Origin: an uncultured Collinsella sp.
Lineage (GTDB): Bacteria > Actinomycetota > Coriobacteriia > Coriobacteriales > Coriobacteriaceae
Assembly (NCBI GenBank): GCA_900550355.1
Contig: URRT01000011.1
Span: 1-21,298, forward strand
Direction: 5' to 3'
DNA: 21,298 bases
Below are positions 1 to 7,886 of the stretch, piece by piece (within the stretch, counting starts at the first letter, position 1; every line of letters begins with the position of its first letter). The position numbers were made by a program, and so were the translations under genes. Below the pieces are notes generated by a model. That model ran no database searches. It was not told the origin of the DNA and worked only from the letters and a program-made list of their open reading frames with translations.

Positions 1-27
1 CCGTTTTCCTCCGTCCCCAAGGGATCA

Positions 28-1656
28 TTACAACGAGTCGATAAAGCGCTGTTGGGCGGCGCGGCCGGCTTCGTCCCACTTAAAGACGCCGGCGTTGTCG
101 AGCACGTGGCCAAACACCACGCCGACCTCTTCGTGCAGGATGTCGATGGCGTTGTCGGCCGTAAGCTCATCGGCACGACGAACAAAGACGTCCTCGGCCC
201 ATGCGGCGTGGCTGCGGCAAAGGTCGTCGCCCTCGAGCGCGCCGGCGAGATCGTAGCTGGCATCGGCCTTGGCCGCCAGCAGGTGCTCGCGGACAGCGCC
301 GAGCTCGGGAACCAAGCGCGGCGGTAAAATGGCCAGGCCCATGACCTCGATCAGGCCGATGTTCTCCTTTTTAATATGGTGATACTCGGCATGCGGGTGG
401 AACACGCCCAGCGGATGCTCGTCGGTCGTGATATTGCAGCGAAGCGCCAGGTAGGCCTCGTAGATCTCGCCGCCGGCATTGCCGCGGGAATCGACGCGGC
501 GGATGACGGGCGTCACGGTGTTGTGCGCTACGCCGTCGACTGTGTGCGCGACGATGCCAACCGACTCATCGGTCCACTCGCGCCAAGCGAGGATAATCTT
601 CTCGGCAGCGTCGAGCAGCTGAGCGCGGTCATGCGAGCGCAGGCGCAGCACCGAAAGCGGCCATTGCAGCACAGTGCCGCTGACCTGGTCAAATCCGGGT
701 ACGCTAAACTGCGAGACCTCGGCGGCATGCATCATGGGGAACTCGTGCGCACCGCCTTGGAAGTGGTCGTGCGAAAGAATCGAGCCGCCCACGATGGGCA
801 GGTCGGCGTTGGAGCCAATAAAGTAGTGCGGGAACAGGTCCACAAAGTCGAGCAGGCAGGTCAGTCCCTTACGGTCGACGTGCATCGGGCGATGCTCGGA
901 GCTCATGGCAATGCAGTGCTCGTTAAAGTACGCATACGGGCTGTACTGGAAGCCCCAGCGCTCGCCGTCGAGCTGGATGGGGATGACGCGCAGATTCTGG
1001 CGGGCGGGGTGAGCGCCGCCGTCGGCTGCGGCGGAACGTCCGGGATAGCCCTCGTTTTCGATGCAGAGCTGGCAGGCGGGATACTTCTCGCCCGTGTTCT
1101 TGGCTGCACCTGCCGCGGCGATATCGCGCGGGTCCTTCTCAGGCTTGGACAGGTTGATAGTGATCTCCAGGTCACCCCAGTTGGTGGAAGTGCTCCATTT
1201 GATGTTGCGCGCGATGGCGGCGCGGCGCACGTAACCGGCGTCACAGCACAGGCCGTAGAACCAGTCGGTCGCGGCGCGGGGTTCGTGGACGCCCATACGT
1301 CCGTTGAACTCCTCGTTTACAACCGAAGGCCTCGGCATGAGCCCGCCCATGATGCGCATGGCGATGCGGTCGCGGCCCGACGCCGTGTCCTCGGCAGCAC
1401 CGTTGGCCACGGCGGCCTCGGAAAGCGCGGCAAGCGTGCCCTCCAGGTCAAAGTCGGGGAGTGTATCGGGGTGCAAGAGCGAAATCTTCTCGGTCTTGAG
1501 CGCCCAAGCCATGTCGAGCGCGGGACCCGTGGCGCCGATGCACTCCAAAATGGTGTTGTATGCCCAGATGCGATCGTCCTGGCCGATCATCGATCGGTGA
1601 ATAGCGTACTCGATCAGGTTCTGCGCGGCCTCGCGCACGTCAGTCATTACAGCCAT
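28..1656 (-). CDS. galT: UDP-glucose--hexose-1-phosphate uridylyltransferase, class II
   Basis: Transfers UMP between UDP-glucose and galactose-1-phosphate in the Leloir pathway (cytoplasm). The 542-residue product matches the long class II GalT type of Gram-positive bacteria rather than the ~350-residue E. coli type. Seen: SHDHFQGG at about 295-302, in the N-terminal half near the expected active site, then AHNTVTP and HPHAEYHHIKKENIGLIEVMG in the C-terminal domain. Two starts are possible. The ATG at 1656 has AAGGGGG about ten bases upstream and overlaps galK by ten bases. The ATG at 1647 (product MTDVREAAQ...) forms a TAATG junction with the galK stop. Either way translation is coupled to galK. 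Last gene of the minus-strand gal cluster. Family assignment is firm; the exact start is not. Confidence 0.95.
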   Translation of the reverse strand: MAVMTDVREAAQNLIEYAIHRSMIGQDDRIWAYNTILECIGATGPALDMAWALKTEKISLLHPDTLPDFDLEGTLAALSEAAVANGAAEDTASGRDRIAMRIMGGLMPRPSVVNEEFNGRMGVHEPRAATDWFYGLCCDAGYVRRAAIARNIKWSTSTNWGDLEITINLSKPEKDPRDIAAAGAAKNTGEKYPACQLCIENEGYPGRSAAADGGAHPARQNLRVIPIQLDGERWGFQYSPYAYFNEHCIAMSSEHRPMHVDRKGLTCLLDFVDLFPHYFIGSNADLPIVGGSILSHDHFQGGAHEFPMMHAAEVSQFSVPGFDQVSGTVLQWPLSVLRLRSHDRAQLLDAAEKIILAWREWTDESVGIVAHTVDGVAHNTVTPVIRRVDSRGNAGGEIYEAYLALRCNITTDEHPLGVFHPHAEYHHIKKENIGLIEVMGLAILPPRLVPELGAVREHLLAAKADASYDLAGALEGDDLCRSHAAWAEDVFVRRADELTADNAIDILHEEVGVVFGHVLDNAGVFKWDEAGRAAQQRFIDSL

Positions 1657-2852
1657 GCCGCGTAAGCCCCCTTGTCAGAGATGGCGTAGTGACGGGCAGA
1701 GCCCTCGCCCAGCCAGCTGTTCATCTTGGTGATGAAGGTGTCGACCAGATCGAGCGGCACGAAAGCCTGGATGGTACCGCCAAAGCCGCCGCCGTGAATA
1801 CGAACGGCGCCACGGCCGTCGAGCACATGCTCGGCAAGAGCAAGCGCGTACATGGAAGGCTGCTCGGCACCCAGTTTGGCAACAACATTCTGCAGGTACA
1901 TGGCAGAGCTGGCGCCGGACTCGCGCGTCAGGACCAGGAACTGGTCAATGTCGCCGGCGTTCAGGGCCGCCCAGCGTTTATCGACCAGGCCGTTCTCGTA
2001 CCAGTAGTGAACGGCGCGCAGGCAGGCACGGTCGCCCAGCTTGGCGCGCAGCTCGGGGAGCTTGGCGTCAAAATCGGCAACGTTTACCTCGCACAGGCGT
2101 GCCTTGCCAAACTCGGCGGCGACGTCTTGCATTTCGCGCGGAACGGCCGCGTAGTCATCGGTGGCGGCCACGTGGTCGGCGCCGACCTTAACGAGCACGA
2201 GCGCATAGCCGTGGTCCTCAAAGTTGAGCTCGAGCTTCTGGGTCTTAGGCTGAGCCTGGTCCTCAAAGTCCATGTAGGCAAGGCCGCCCAGACATACGGC
2301 GGCCTGGTCCATCAGACCGCAGGGCTTGCCGTAGTAGTTGTTCTCGGTGCGCTGGCTCATCTGAGCGAGCGTGACGGGCTCAATGGCGGGCGCGCCCCAG
2401 AGCGTCTCCATGGCACGACCGTACGCGGCCTCGACGGCGGCAGAGCTGGAAAGGCCACCACCCGAGGGGACGGAGCAGGTGAAGGCGAAGTCGAAGCCGT
2501 GGGGCTCAACGCCAAGGGCTGCAATCTCGTGTGCCATGCCGCGGACGAGGCTTGCGGACGTGCCCTTCTCGGACTCCTGAACATCCAGCGTGTCGAGCGT
2601 GATCTCAAACGTAGGATAGCCCTCGTCGGCGACGCGAATCCTGTTGGAGTCGGTTGCCACGGCGATACCGTCGACAGCGACATCGAGCGAGCCGGCGATA
2701 ACGTGACCGCCCTCGTGATCGGTGTGATTGCCGCTGATCTCGGAACGCCCGGGCGCGTGCACGTAGAGCACCTGGCGGTCGCCGATGGGGCCAAACTCCT
2801 CCTCAAACAGCTTGGTGAGCGTGGCGAGTGTCTTTTCGTCGGGGGCGGTCAT
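1647..2852 (-). CDS. galK: galactokinase (GHMP kinase family)
   Basis: Phosphorylates galactose with ATP to galactose-1-phosphate, feeding GalT. All three GHMP motifs are visible in the 401-residue product. The galactokinase signature is at about 35-48 (GRSEISGNHTDHEG), the ATP-binding loop at about 128-140 (SVPSGGGLSSSAAV), and the third motif at about 350-360 (HGGGFGG). CGLMDQ near residue 185 carries the expected catalytic Asp. The signature has GRSEISGNHTDH where many galactokinases have GR(V/I)N(L/I)IGEHTDY. The start has a good ribosome site, AGAAAGGAAG, about five bases before ATG. A LacI-type operator sits 44 bases upstream, so galK and galT probably have their own regulated promoter rather than depending only on read-through from galM. 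Confidence 0.96.
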   Translation of the reverse strand: MTAPDEKTLATLTKLFEEEFGPIGDRQVLYVHAPGRSEISGNHTDHEGGHVIAGSLDVAVDGIAVATDSNRIRVADEGYPTFEITLDTLDVQESEKGTSASLVRGMAHEIAALGVEPHGFDFAFTCSVPSGGGLSSSAAVEAAYGRAMETLWGAPAIEPVTLAQMSQRTENNYYGKPCGLMDQAAVCLGGLAYMDFEDQAQPKTQKLELNFEDHGYALVLVKVGADHVAATDDYAAVPREMQDVAAEFGKARLCEVNVADFDAKLPELRAKLGDRACLRAVHYWYENGLVDKRWAALNAGDIDQFLVLTRESGASSAMYLQNVVAKLGAEQPSMYALALAEHVLDGRGAVRIHGGGFGGTIQAFVPLDLVDTFITKMNSWLGEGSARHYAISDKGAYAAWL

Positions 2853-2895
2853 GGTGTCTTCCTTTCTTGGTTATCCCGAGCTACCGGGCTTTGCT

Positions 2896-2913
2896 TATGA
2901 GTACGTAAACATA
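2896..2913. promoter_or_regulatory. putative LacI-family operator upstream of galK
   Basis: TATGAGTACGTAAACATA; its reverse complement differs at one base in 18 from the site at 4131-4148. The shared plan is TATG-N3-ACGT-N3-CATA, a palindrome with a central CG as is usual for LacI/GalR operators. It lies 44 bases upstream of the galK start and just downstream of a possible TTGATA -35 hexamer on the minus strand. Binding by the adjacent regulator is inferred. Confidence 0.7.
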
Positions 2914-2919
2914 TCAAGG

Positions 2920-2972
2920 TGCGAGGGAGTAGACGGGAGTCATAACGCTGCTCCCTCGCATCTCGACGAGGG
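2920..2972 (-). repeat. intercistronic hairpin with a competing alternative stem
   Basis: TGCGAGGGAG (2920-2929) pairs perfectly with CTCCCTCGCA (2951-2960) around a 21-base loop. The CCCTCG part of the second arm can instead pair with CGAGGG at 2967-2972. The two stems are mutually exclusive. The element sits between the galM stop and the galK operator. No strong T-run follows on the minus strand, so it could be a weak terminator, a processing site or an mRNA-stability element. Confidence 0.5.
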
Positions 2973-2976
2973 TGGG

Positions 2977-4053
2977 TTAACAAATCGTCGAGAATCGGTA
3001 CACGATTGTCGAGCTAAACGGGTGGTCAGGCGTGCAGACGGGATGTGCCCAATCTGTGTGATGGTTGTTGTCAGGCCAAAACTCGGGCTCAAATGCGACG
3101 CCGTCGCGAGGACCGTAACTGCAGCCGTCTTTGGCGTCGATATCGCTGAGCCAGTTGCCGGTATACAGATGCGCGCCCGGTGCGGTTACGAAGATGTCGA
3201 GCGTGCGGCGCGAGTTTGGATCTTGCAAGCGCAGTGCGTGGCGCGGGTCGGCGTCGGGGGTAAAGCTATCCAGGCAGAAACAATGGTCAAAGCCCCGTGC
3301 AATCTTGAGCTGCTCGTCGTTCGCCTCGATGTCGCGGCCGAGCGCCTTGGGTGCGCGGAAATCGAATGGCGTACCGGCCACGGGGCGAACCTCGCCAGAA
3401 GAGACGTTGTCCTGGCGCTGGGGGAGGAAAGCCTCGGCGTCGATAGTCGCGACCTGGTCCAGAACCGTGCCGGCATCGTGCCCCGCAAGGTTGAAGTACG
3501 TGTGGTTGGTCATGTTGACGAAGGTGTCGGCATCGGTAACGCAGCTTTGCGTGCAGGTGAGCTCTGCGGCACCCGTTGGCCCTGCCTGCAGGACATAGGC
3601 AACGGTAAAGGTGCGGTTGCCCGGGAGGCCCAGTTCGCCGTCGACCAACTTGCATGTAAAACTCACCGTGTTGGTAATCTCGTCGACCGTGGCGTTCCAC
3701 ACGCGCTTATGAAGGCCATGTTCAAGGTCGGTGTGCAGATTATTGGCTTTGTTGGGACCATCGTTGCATGCCATCTGATAGACCGTGCCGGCAATCTCGA
3801 TTTGGCCTTTATCCGTTCGGTTGGCCGAAGGCCCAATGGTTCCGCCGTAGCACGCCGGATTGTCGAAGTAGCCATCGAGGGCATCGAAGCCGAGCGCGAT
3901 GTCGGCAACATCGCCTGAGGCATCGGGAACCTCGATGCTAAGGATGGTCGCGCCATAGTCCATAACGCGCACGCGGGCACCTGCGCAAACAAGGTTATAG
4001 ACCGTAACCGGCGAGCCGCCGGGGGCGGTGCCGAACGGAGTTGTGGTAATCAT
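2977..4053 (-). CDS. galM: aldose 1-epimerase (mutarotase)
   Basis: Interconverts alpha and beta anomers of galactose so that GalK receives its alpha substrate. The 358-residue length is normal for the family. TNHTYFNLAG contains the probable acid His at about 184, and AFEPEFWPD contains the probable base Glu at about 322. The GPSANR segment near 75-80 matches the substrate-binding GRYANR region. Start ATG has AAAGGACG a few bases upstream. The gene is first of the three minus-strand gal genes and lies 124 bases before galK. The 299-base gap to the divergent LacI-type regulator carries two operator copies and a GC-rich leader hairpin. Confidence 0.93.
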   Translation of the reverse strand: MITTTPFGTAPGGSPVTVYNLVCAGARVRVMDYGATILSIEVPDASGDVADIALGFDALDGYFDNPACYGGTIGPSANRTDKGQIEIAGTVYQMACNDGPNKANNLHTDLEHGLHKRVWNATVDEITNTVSFTCKLVDGELGLPGNRTFTVAYVLQAGPTGAAELTCTQSCVTDADTFVNMTNHTYFNLAGHDAGTVLDQVATIDAEAFLPQRQDNVSSGEVRPVAGTPFDFRAPKALGRDIEANDEQLKIARGFDHCFCLDSFTPDADPRHALRLQDPNSRRTLDIFVTAPGAHLYTGNWLSDIDAKDGCSYGPRDGVAFEPEFWPDNNHHTDWAHPVCTPDHPFSSTIVYRFSTIC

Positions 4054-4077
4054 GAGCGTCCTTTCGAATACGACGCC

Positions 4078-4106
4078 ATGGCCTGTGCGCCCGGAGCGCA
4101 GGCCAT
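4078..4106 (-). repeat. GC-rich hairpin in the galM leader
   Basis: ATGGCCTG (4078-4085) pairs with CAGGCCAT (4099-4106), with further pairing inside (GC with GC). It lies between the operator at 4131 and the galM ribosome site. No T-run follows on the minus strand, so leader structure or transcript stability is more likely than termination. Confidence 0.4.
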
Positions 4107-4130
4107 CATGGTATCGGTGTGCTTACGCCT

Positions 4131-4148
4131 TATGTTAACGTACTCATA
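4131..4148. promoter_or_regulatory. putative LacI-family operator, galM side
   Basis: TATGTTAACGTACTCATA fits TATG-N3-ACGT-N3-CATA. It is the copy nearest galM, about 78 bases upstream of its start. Its 14-base core ATGTTAACGTACTC recurs exactly, inverted, at 4256-4269. Centre-to-centre distance to that copy is 122 bp, which would allow looping by a tetramer or paired dimers (inference). Confidence 0.72.
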
Positions 4149-4252
4149 GCCTGGAACCACGGACTTCTTCGCTTTCCTGCAATCGGTCGAAAATGAGCCG
4201 TGAACGGTATTCAGGTGGTATTGAGGGCGCTGCATAACTGCTGATAGGTATA

Positions 4253-4270
4253 GTAGAGTACGTTAACATT
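4253..4270. promoter_or_regulatory. putative LacI-family operator and -10 region of the regulator gene
   Basis: Inverted copy of the operator core (GAGTACGTTAACAT at 4256-4269). A TATAGT hexamer at 4249-4254 on the plus strand overlaps its edge. That hexamer would serve as the -10 of the regulator gene, so autorepression is plausible. I see no convincing -35. Confidence 0.62.
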
Positions 4271-4352
4271 ATCGGAAGACAACAAAGCCTCCCGTGTGAC
4301 CAGCAATTTCGCATGGGGTATTTAGGCTTCCTACAGGAGCGAAGGTGATTTT

Positions 4353-5384
4353 GTGGCAAGGCGCCCTTCCAACGACACGGGTTCGCGTCCGGTTTCCATG
4401 GCCGACGTTGCCCGCGCTGCCGGTGTTTCGCAGCAGACGGTTTCGCGCGTTGCCAACGGATTGCCCAACGTGAACGAACAGACGCGTCAGCGCGTGCAGG
4501 CAGCCATGCAGGAGCTCGGTTTCCGTCCGAGCTATGCCGGTCGCTCGCTGCGCGACGGCCGCTACCATTCGGTCGGGCTGTGCGTTAACGACGTCACCAA
4601 GTTCGGTAACCTTACGATGATCGACGGCATTGCCAGTGCAGCCCGCGACCGCGGTTGTGCTATCACGCTGGTCGAGATGTCCAAGACTGAGGAGTTTTCG
4701 CTTGCCGAGGCAACGCGTCGTATGGCAGCGCTGCCCGTGGACGGCATCATTATCGGCATGAGTCGTATGGCGCCCGATTTTGAGGCGTTTGATCCGCTGC
4801 CGGGCATTGGCACGGTTATCGTCACCATGTATGCGCACCCGCGGGTGACCACGGTCGACTCCGACCACTATGGCTGTTCTCTACTGCTTATGGATCATCT
4901 GTTTGAGCTGGGCCACGAGCAAATTCGCTTTATCGGCGGTCCGTCCTTCTCGGTCGACGAGCAGTTCCGTCGGGCCGGTTGGAGAGATTCTCTCGAGCGC
5001 AGGCATATCAAAATGGCTGAACCGCTCGAGGGTGACTGGTCTGCCAACAGCGGTTACGAAGCCGGCAGATATCTGGCTGAGCACGACCGCACCATGACGG
5101 CGATTTACGCGGCAAATGACCAGATGGCAAACGGTGCGATCGCTGCGTTGCGCGACAGCGGATTGCGTGTGCCCGAGGACGTGAGCGTGGTGGGCGTCGA
5201 TGACTCGCTCGACGACTTTGTCGCGCATAACGAGCTCACGACCGTGCGATTCGATCTACATCAGCGCGGACGCGAGGTATTCGAGCATGCGGTTCCCAAA
5301 GCGGGGGCAACGGGCAAGACTGTTGCCATTCGTATTCCGGGCAAGCTCATCGTTCGGCACACCACGGCAGAGCCTCGCGTATAG
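4353..5384 (+). CDS. LacI/GalR-family transcriptional regulator, probable local galactose regulator
   Basis: A 343-residue DNA-binding regulator. The N-terminal helix-turn-helix is at about 16-35 (MADVARAAGVSQQTVSRVAN), followed by the hinge helix near 56-67. The C-terminal part is a periplasmic-binding-protein-like sensor domain ending in VSVVGVDDS and IRIPGKLIVRHTT, typical of the family. The start is GTG at 4353, with GAAGGTG about six bases upstream. It diverges from galM. The two operators in the shared spacer and the third before galK are the obvious targets, which suggests control of galM, galK and galT and of itself. The effector (galactose or a derivative) is inferred from neighbours. 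Family certain, specificity moderate. Confidence 0.93.
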   Translation: MARRPSNDTGSRPVSMADVARAAGVSQQTVSRVANGLPNVNEQTRQRVQAAMQELGFRPSYAGRSLRDGRYHSVGLCVNDVTKFGNLTMIDGIASAARDRGCAITLVEMSKTEEFSLAEATRRMAALPVDGIIIGMSRMAPDFEAFDPLPGIGTVIVTMYAHPRVTTVDSDHYGCSLLLMDHLFELGHEQIRFIGGPSFSVDEQFRRAGWRDSLERRHIKMAEPLEGDWSANSGYEAGRYLAEHDRTMTAIYAANDQMANGAIAALRDSGLRVPEDVSVVGVDDSLDDFVAHNELTTVRFDLHQRGREVFEHAVPKAGATGKTVAIRIPGKLIVRHTTAEPRV

Positions 5385-5467
5385 TTTTTGCAGGTCAAAA
5401 GCGGTATATTCCGCATCAATAACAATCGGTAAGGATGCTGGCAGATAGCCGTGGCTACGAGGGCGAG

Positions 5468-5497
5468 TGCTATGATAGACGGGTTCTTTTGTCTATC
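5468..5497 (+). promoter_or_regulatory. extended -10 promoter and leader hairpin of fprA
   Basis: TGCTATGAT at 5468-5476 is a good extended -10 (TGn plus a near-consensus hexamer), with no clear -35. It is followed by the perfect inverted repeat GATAGAC (5474-5480) / GTCTATC (5491-5497), ten-base loop, directly ahead of the AGGAGG ribosome site. Confidence 0.5.
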
Positions 5498-5513
5498 TAG
5501 GAGGCTTTGCCTG

Positions 5514-6674
5514 ATGGAGATCACCAAGGATATCCGCTACATTGGCGTCAACGATCACGACATTGACCTGTTCGAGGGCCAGTACGATGTGTCCGAGAAT
5601 GGTATGGCATACAACAGCTACGTTATCTTGGGCGAAAAGATCGCTGTCGCCGATTCAGTCGACGGCGGTTTTGTTGACGAGTGGCTCGGCAACCTCGAGG
5701 CCGTGCTCGATGGCCGCACGCCCGACTACCTGATCGTCCATCACATGGAGCCCGATCACTCCGCCGGCATCGCCGCCTTTATGGAGCGCTATCCCCAGGC
5801 GCAGATTGTTGCCAGCATGGGCGCCTTCCGTATGATGGTCAACTACTTTGGCACCGACTTCCCCGAGCGCAAGATGGTCGTCAAAGATGGCGACGTGCTC
5901 GACCTGGGCGGCCACAGCCTAACCTTTGTCGGTGCCCCCAATGTTCACTGGCCCGAGGTGCTCTTCTCCTACGAGTCCACCGACAAGGTGCTCTTTAGTG
6001 CCGACGGTTTTGGCAAGTTTGGCGCCAACGACATCGAGGATCCCGAGGGCTGGGCTTGCGAAGCGCGCCGTTACTACTTTGGCATCGTCGGTAAGTTCGG
6101 CAAGTTCGTGCAGGCCGTCCTCAAGAAGGCCGCCGACCTGGACATCCAGATTATCTGCCCGCTCCACGGCCCCGTGCTGACTGAGAACCTGGGCTACTAC
6201 CTCGACACCTATAACACCTGGTCGAGCTATCAACCCGAGGACGAGGGTATCACGATTGCCTACGCGAGCGTGTACGGGCATCTGAAGGCTGCCGTCGAGG
6301 AGCTCGCATCTGCGCTTGAGGCTCGCGGCCAGAAGGTCTCCGTCTTTGACCTGGCTCGTGACGACATGGCCGAGGCCGTTGAGGATGCGTTCCGCTACGA
6401 CCGTCTGGTGCTCGCCTCCATCACCTATCAGGGCGAGATCTTCCCGTGCATGAGCACCTTCATCCATACGCTCGCCGAGCACGCCTACCAGAACCGTACG
6501 GTGGCGCTCGTCGAGGCCGGCTCTTGGGCACCCGCGGCTGCCCAGGTTATGACCAAGGAGCTCGAGGGCATGAAGGACATCACCCTGACGCAGAACAAGG
6601 TGACTGTGCTGGGCTCGCTCAACGAAGCCTCGCGCGCCCAGATCGAGGCCCTCGCCGACGAGCTGTCCAAGTAG
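5514..6674 (+). CDS. fprA: flavodiiron protein (A-type flavoprotein, FprA-like)
   Basis: A 386-residue cytoplasmic oxidoreductase; the family reduces O2 to water or NO to N2O and protects anaerobes. The N-terminal metallo-beta-lactamase-like domain (about 1-245) keeps all the diiron ligands: H77, E79, D81 and H82 in HHMEPDH, then H145 (NVHWPE), D164 (SADGFG) and H218 (PLHGP). The C-terminal flavodoxin domain begins at about 247 with YASVYGHLKAA, the FMN phosphate-binding loop. No rubredoxin or flavin-reductase domain is fused, so a separate electron donor is needed. ATG at 5514 is chosen because AGGAGG lies about nine bases upstream. A reading frame open to 5451 would add 21 residues that do not fit the family and would cover the promoter. 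Confidence 0.95.
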   Translation: MEITKDIRYIGVNDHDIDLFEGQYDVSENGMAYNSYVILGEKIAVADSVDGGFVDEWLGNLEAVLDGRTPDYLIVHHMEPDHSAGIAAFMERYPQAQIVASMGAFRMMVNYFGTDFPERKMVVKDGDVLDLGGHSLTFVGAPNVHWPEVLFSYESTDKVLFSADGFGKFGANDIEDPEGWACEARRYYFGIVGKFGKFVQAVLKKAADLDIQIICPLHGPVLTENLGYYLDTYNTWSSYQPEDEGITIAYASVYGHLKAAVEELASALEARGQKVSVFDLARDDMAEAVEDAFRYDRLVLASITYQGEIFPCMSTFIHTLAEHAYQNRTVALVEAGSWAPAAAQVMTKELEGMKDITLTQNKVTVLGSLNEASRAQIEALADELSK

Positions 6675-6706
6675 CGACACGCTCACTTTTGACGCTCAGC
6701 CATCAC

Positions 6707-6750
6707 AACCACCACAAAGGGGACAGGCACCTTTGTGGTGGTTTTTGTTT
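6707..6750 (+). terminator. intrinsic terminator between convergent fprA and the DeoR gene
   Basis: A perfect 14-bp stem, AACCACCACAAAGG (6707-6720) with CCTTTGTGGTGGTT (6730-6743), is followed by TTTGTTT on the plus strand. The loop and stem top read AAAGGGGACAGGCACCTTT. That GGGACAGG core recurs in the hairpin at 15298-15335. The hairpin ends a few bases from the stop codon of the convergent gene and may serve both strands, though the T-run favours fprA. Confidence 0.88.
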
Positions 6751-7552
6751 AAGCGCCGGCGATGATGAGGGCTGGACGTGCGCTGTCGGTGGCCTCGGCG
6801 ATTGAGGTGGCGACGGCATGATCGGGGTCACGGTCCATCACGATGGTGTCGACATCAGTCAGTTCGGCAAAGCGGTACATGCCGCGTCCGTTAACCTTGC
6901 TAGCGTCCATGAGGGCGACGCTTTGATGGGCTCCGGCGATCATAGCTGTTTTGGTCTCGGCCATCTGGGGAAAGTCGGTCGTAAAGCCGCAGCCGGGAAC
7001 AAAAGCGCCAGGGCACATGACGGCAAGATCGGCGTGGACCATTTGGAGAGCCTGCATGGTAAGTGGGCCGTACAGATAGCGATGACCTTTGCGCAGTGCC
7101 CCGCCCAGCATGACGACATCGACCGAGGGCATGCTCTCGTCAATATAATCGGCGATGGTAATGTCGGCCGTGATAACGGTGATGCCGTCGCGCTGATCAA
7201 GGAGCCGGACGAACTCGAGCGCCGTGGTGCCCGAGTCGACGAGCAGGGTGTCACCGTCATTGACGAGTTCAATGGCGCTTTGTGCGATGGCTTGTTTGGC
7301 GGCGACGTTGACATTGATGCGGCGATCCTGCGTGGAAACAGTCAGACGCTTGTGGAGCGATACGGCGCCACCATGCGTGCGGCGCAGCTTGCCTGCTTCG
7401 GCGAGCGCGTCCAGGTCGGCGCGGGCGGTGACGGAGGACACGCCAAAGGTCTGGGCGATTTCTGCTACCTGCACCGAGGCGTTGTGCTCGAGCATTTCCA
7501 TGATGGCGGCGCGGCGTTCGTCGGCAAAAGCACGGTTGGTAGCTTGGGTCAT
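6749..7552 (-). CDS. DeoR-family transcriptional regulator
   Basis: A 267-residue regulator. The N-terminal winged helix (about residues 10-60) has ERRAAIMEML, then FGVSSVTARADLDALAEAGKLRRTHGGA, the DeoR signature. The C-terminal sugar-phosphate-sensing domain has VDSGTTALEFVRLL, VVMLGGALRKGHRYLYGP and MDASKVNGRGMYRFAEL, as in DeoRC domains that bind phosphorylated sugars. The ATG at 7552 is preferred because GGAG lies about seven bases upstream. An in-frame ATG at 7609 adds 19 residues but has no ribosome site at normal distance. It diverges from fba, so control of the aldolase by a glycolytic or fructose/tagatose phosphate is a reasonable inference. The specific ligand cannot be read from sequence. 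Confidence 0.92.
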   Translation of the reverse strand: MTQATNRAFADERRAAIMEMLEHNASVQVAEIAQTFGVSSVTARADLDALAEAGKLRRTHGGAVSLHKRLTVSTQDRRINVNVAAKQAIAQSAIELVNDGDTLLVDSGTTALEFVRLLDQRDGITVITADITIADYIDESMPSVDVVMLGGALRKGHRYLYGPLTMQALQMVHADLAVMCPGAFVPGCGFTTDFPQMAETKTAMIAGAHQSVALMDASKVNGRGMYRFAELTDVDTIVMDRDPDHAVATSIAEATDSARPALIIAGA

Positions 7553-7599
7553 GTCTGCTCCATTCTCGGCTAAATTTGCAGGAATTGTGTTGACTCTAT

Positions 7600-7766
7600 T
7601 TTCGTTCATTTTCTTTTTGAGTAAGAAAACACCTTTCGATTACTTATCTTTTCAATAAAAGAAAGACGCTCAACGCCCAAAATTCAATATCGAACACGCC
7701 CGCCCGGCCCCAATTCCTTCCGTTTACTTTTCAAAAACGACTGTATTGACCTGCATGGGCTCAATA
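7600..7766. promoter_or_regulatory. divergent control region of the DeoR gene and fba
   Basis: The 334-base spacer (7553-7886) is AT-rich in its left half. It holds an imperfect direct repeat beginning TTTCG at 7600-7620 and 7634-7655, both running into TCTTTT. CTTTTCAA occurs at 7648-7655, with a similar ACTTTTCAAAAAC just downstream. An inverted repeat TATTGA (7744-7749) / TCAATA (7761-7766) lies closer to fba. DeoR proteins often bind such repeats. I could not fix a convincing -35/-10 pair; a TACAAT at 7796-7801 is the best -10 candidate for fba. Confidence 0.35.
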
Positions 7767-7886
7767 TCTCGCACATGCAAAGACGCTGAATTTCATACAA
7801 TGAGCGCAGTAAAACGCAAGGTAAAACGCTTTGTGAACAACTACGCCCGATGTCCAGATGCGGGCGAGGGAGAGGAGCAAACGCTC

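Noticed and set aside
376..3918. Long plus-strand frames opposite galT, galK and galM
   Set aside because: No recognisable domain or ribosome site; the minus strand encodes three textbook enzymes.
5451..5513. 21-codon N-terminal extension of the flavodiiron protein
   Set aside because: It covers the -10 hexamer and ribosome site, and the family starts at MEITKD-like sequence.
7746..7886. Upstream extension of the aldolase frame
   Set aside because: Not family-like; a strong AGGAG precedes the ATG at 7887.
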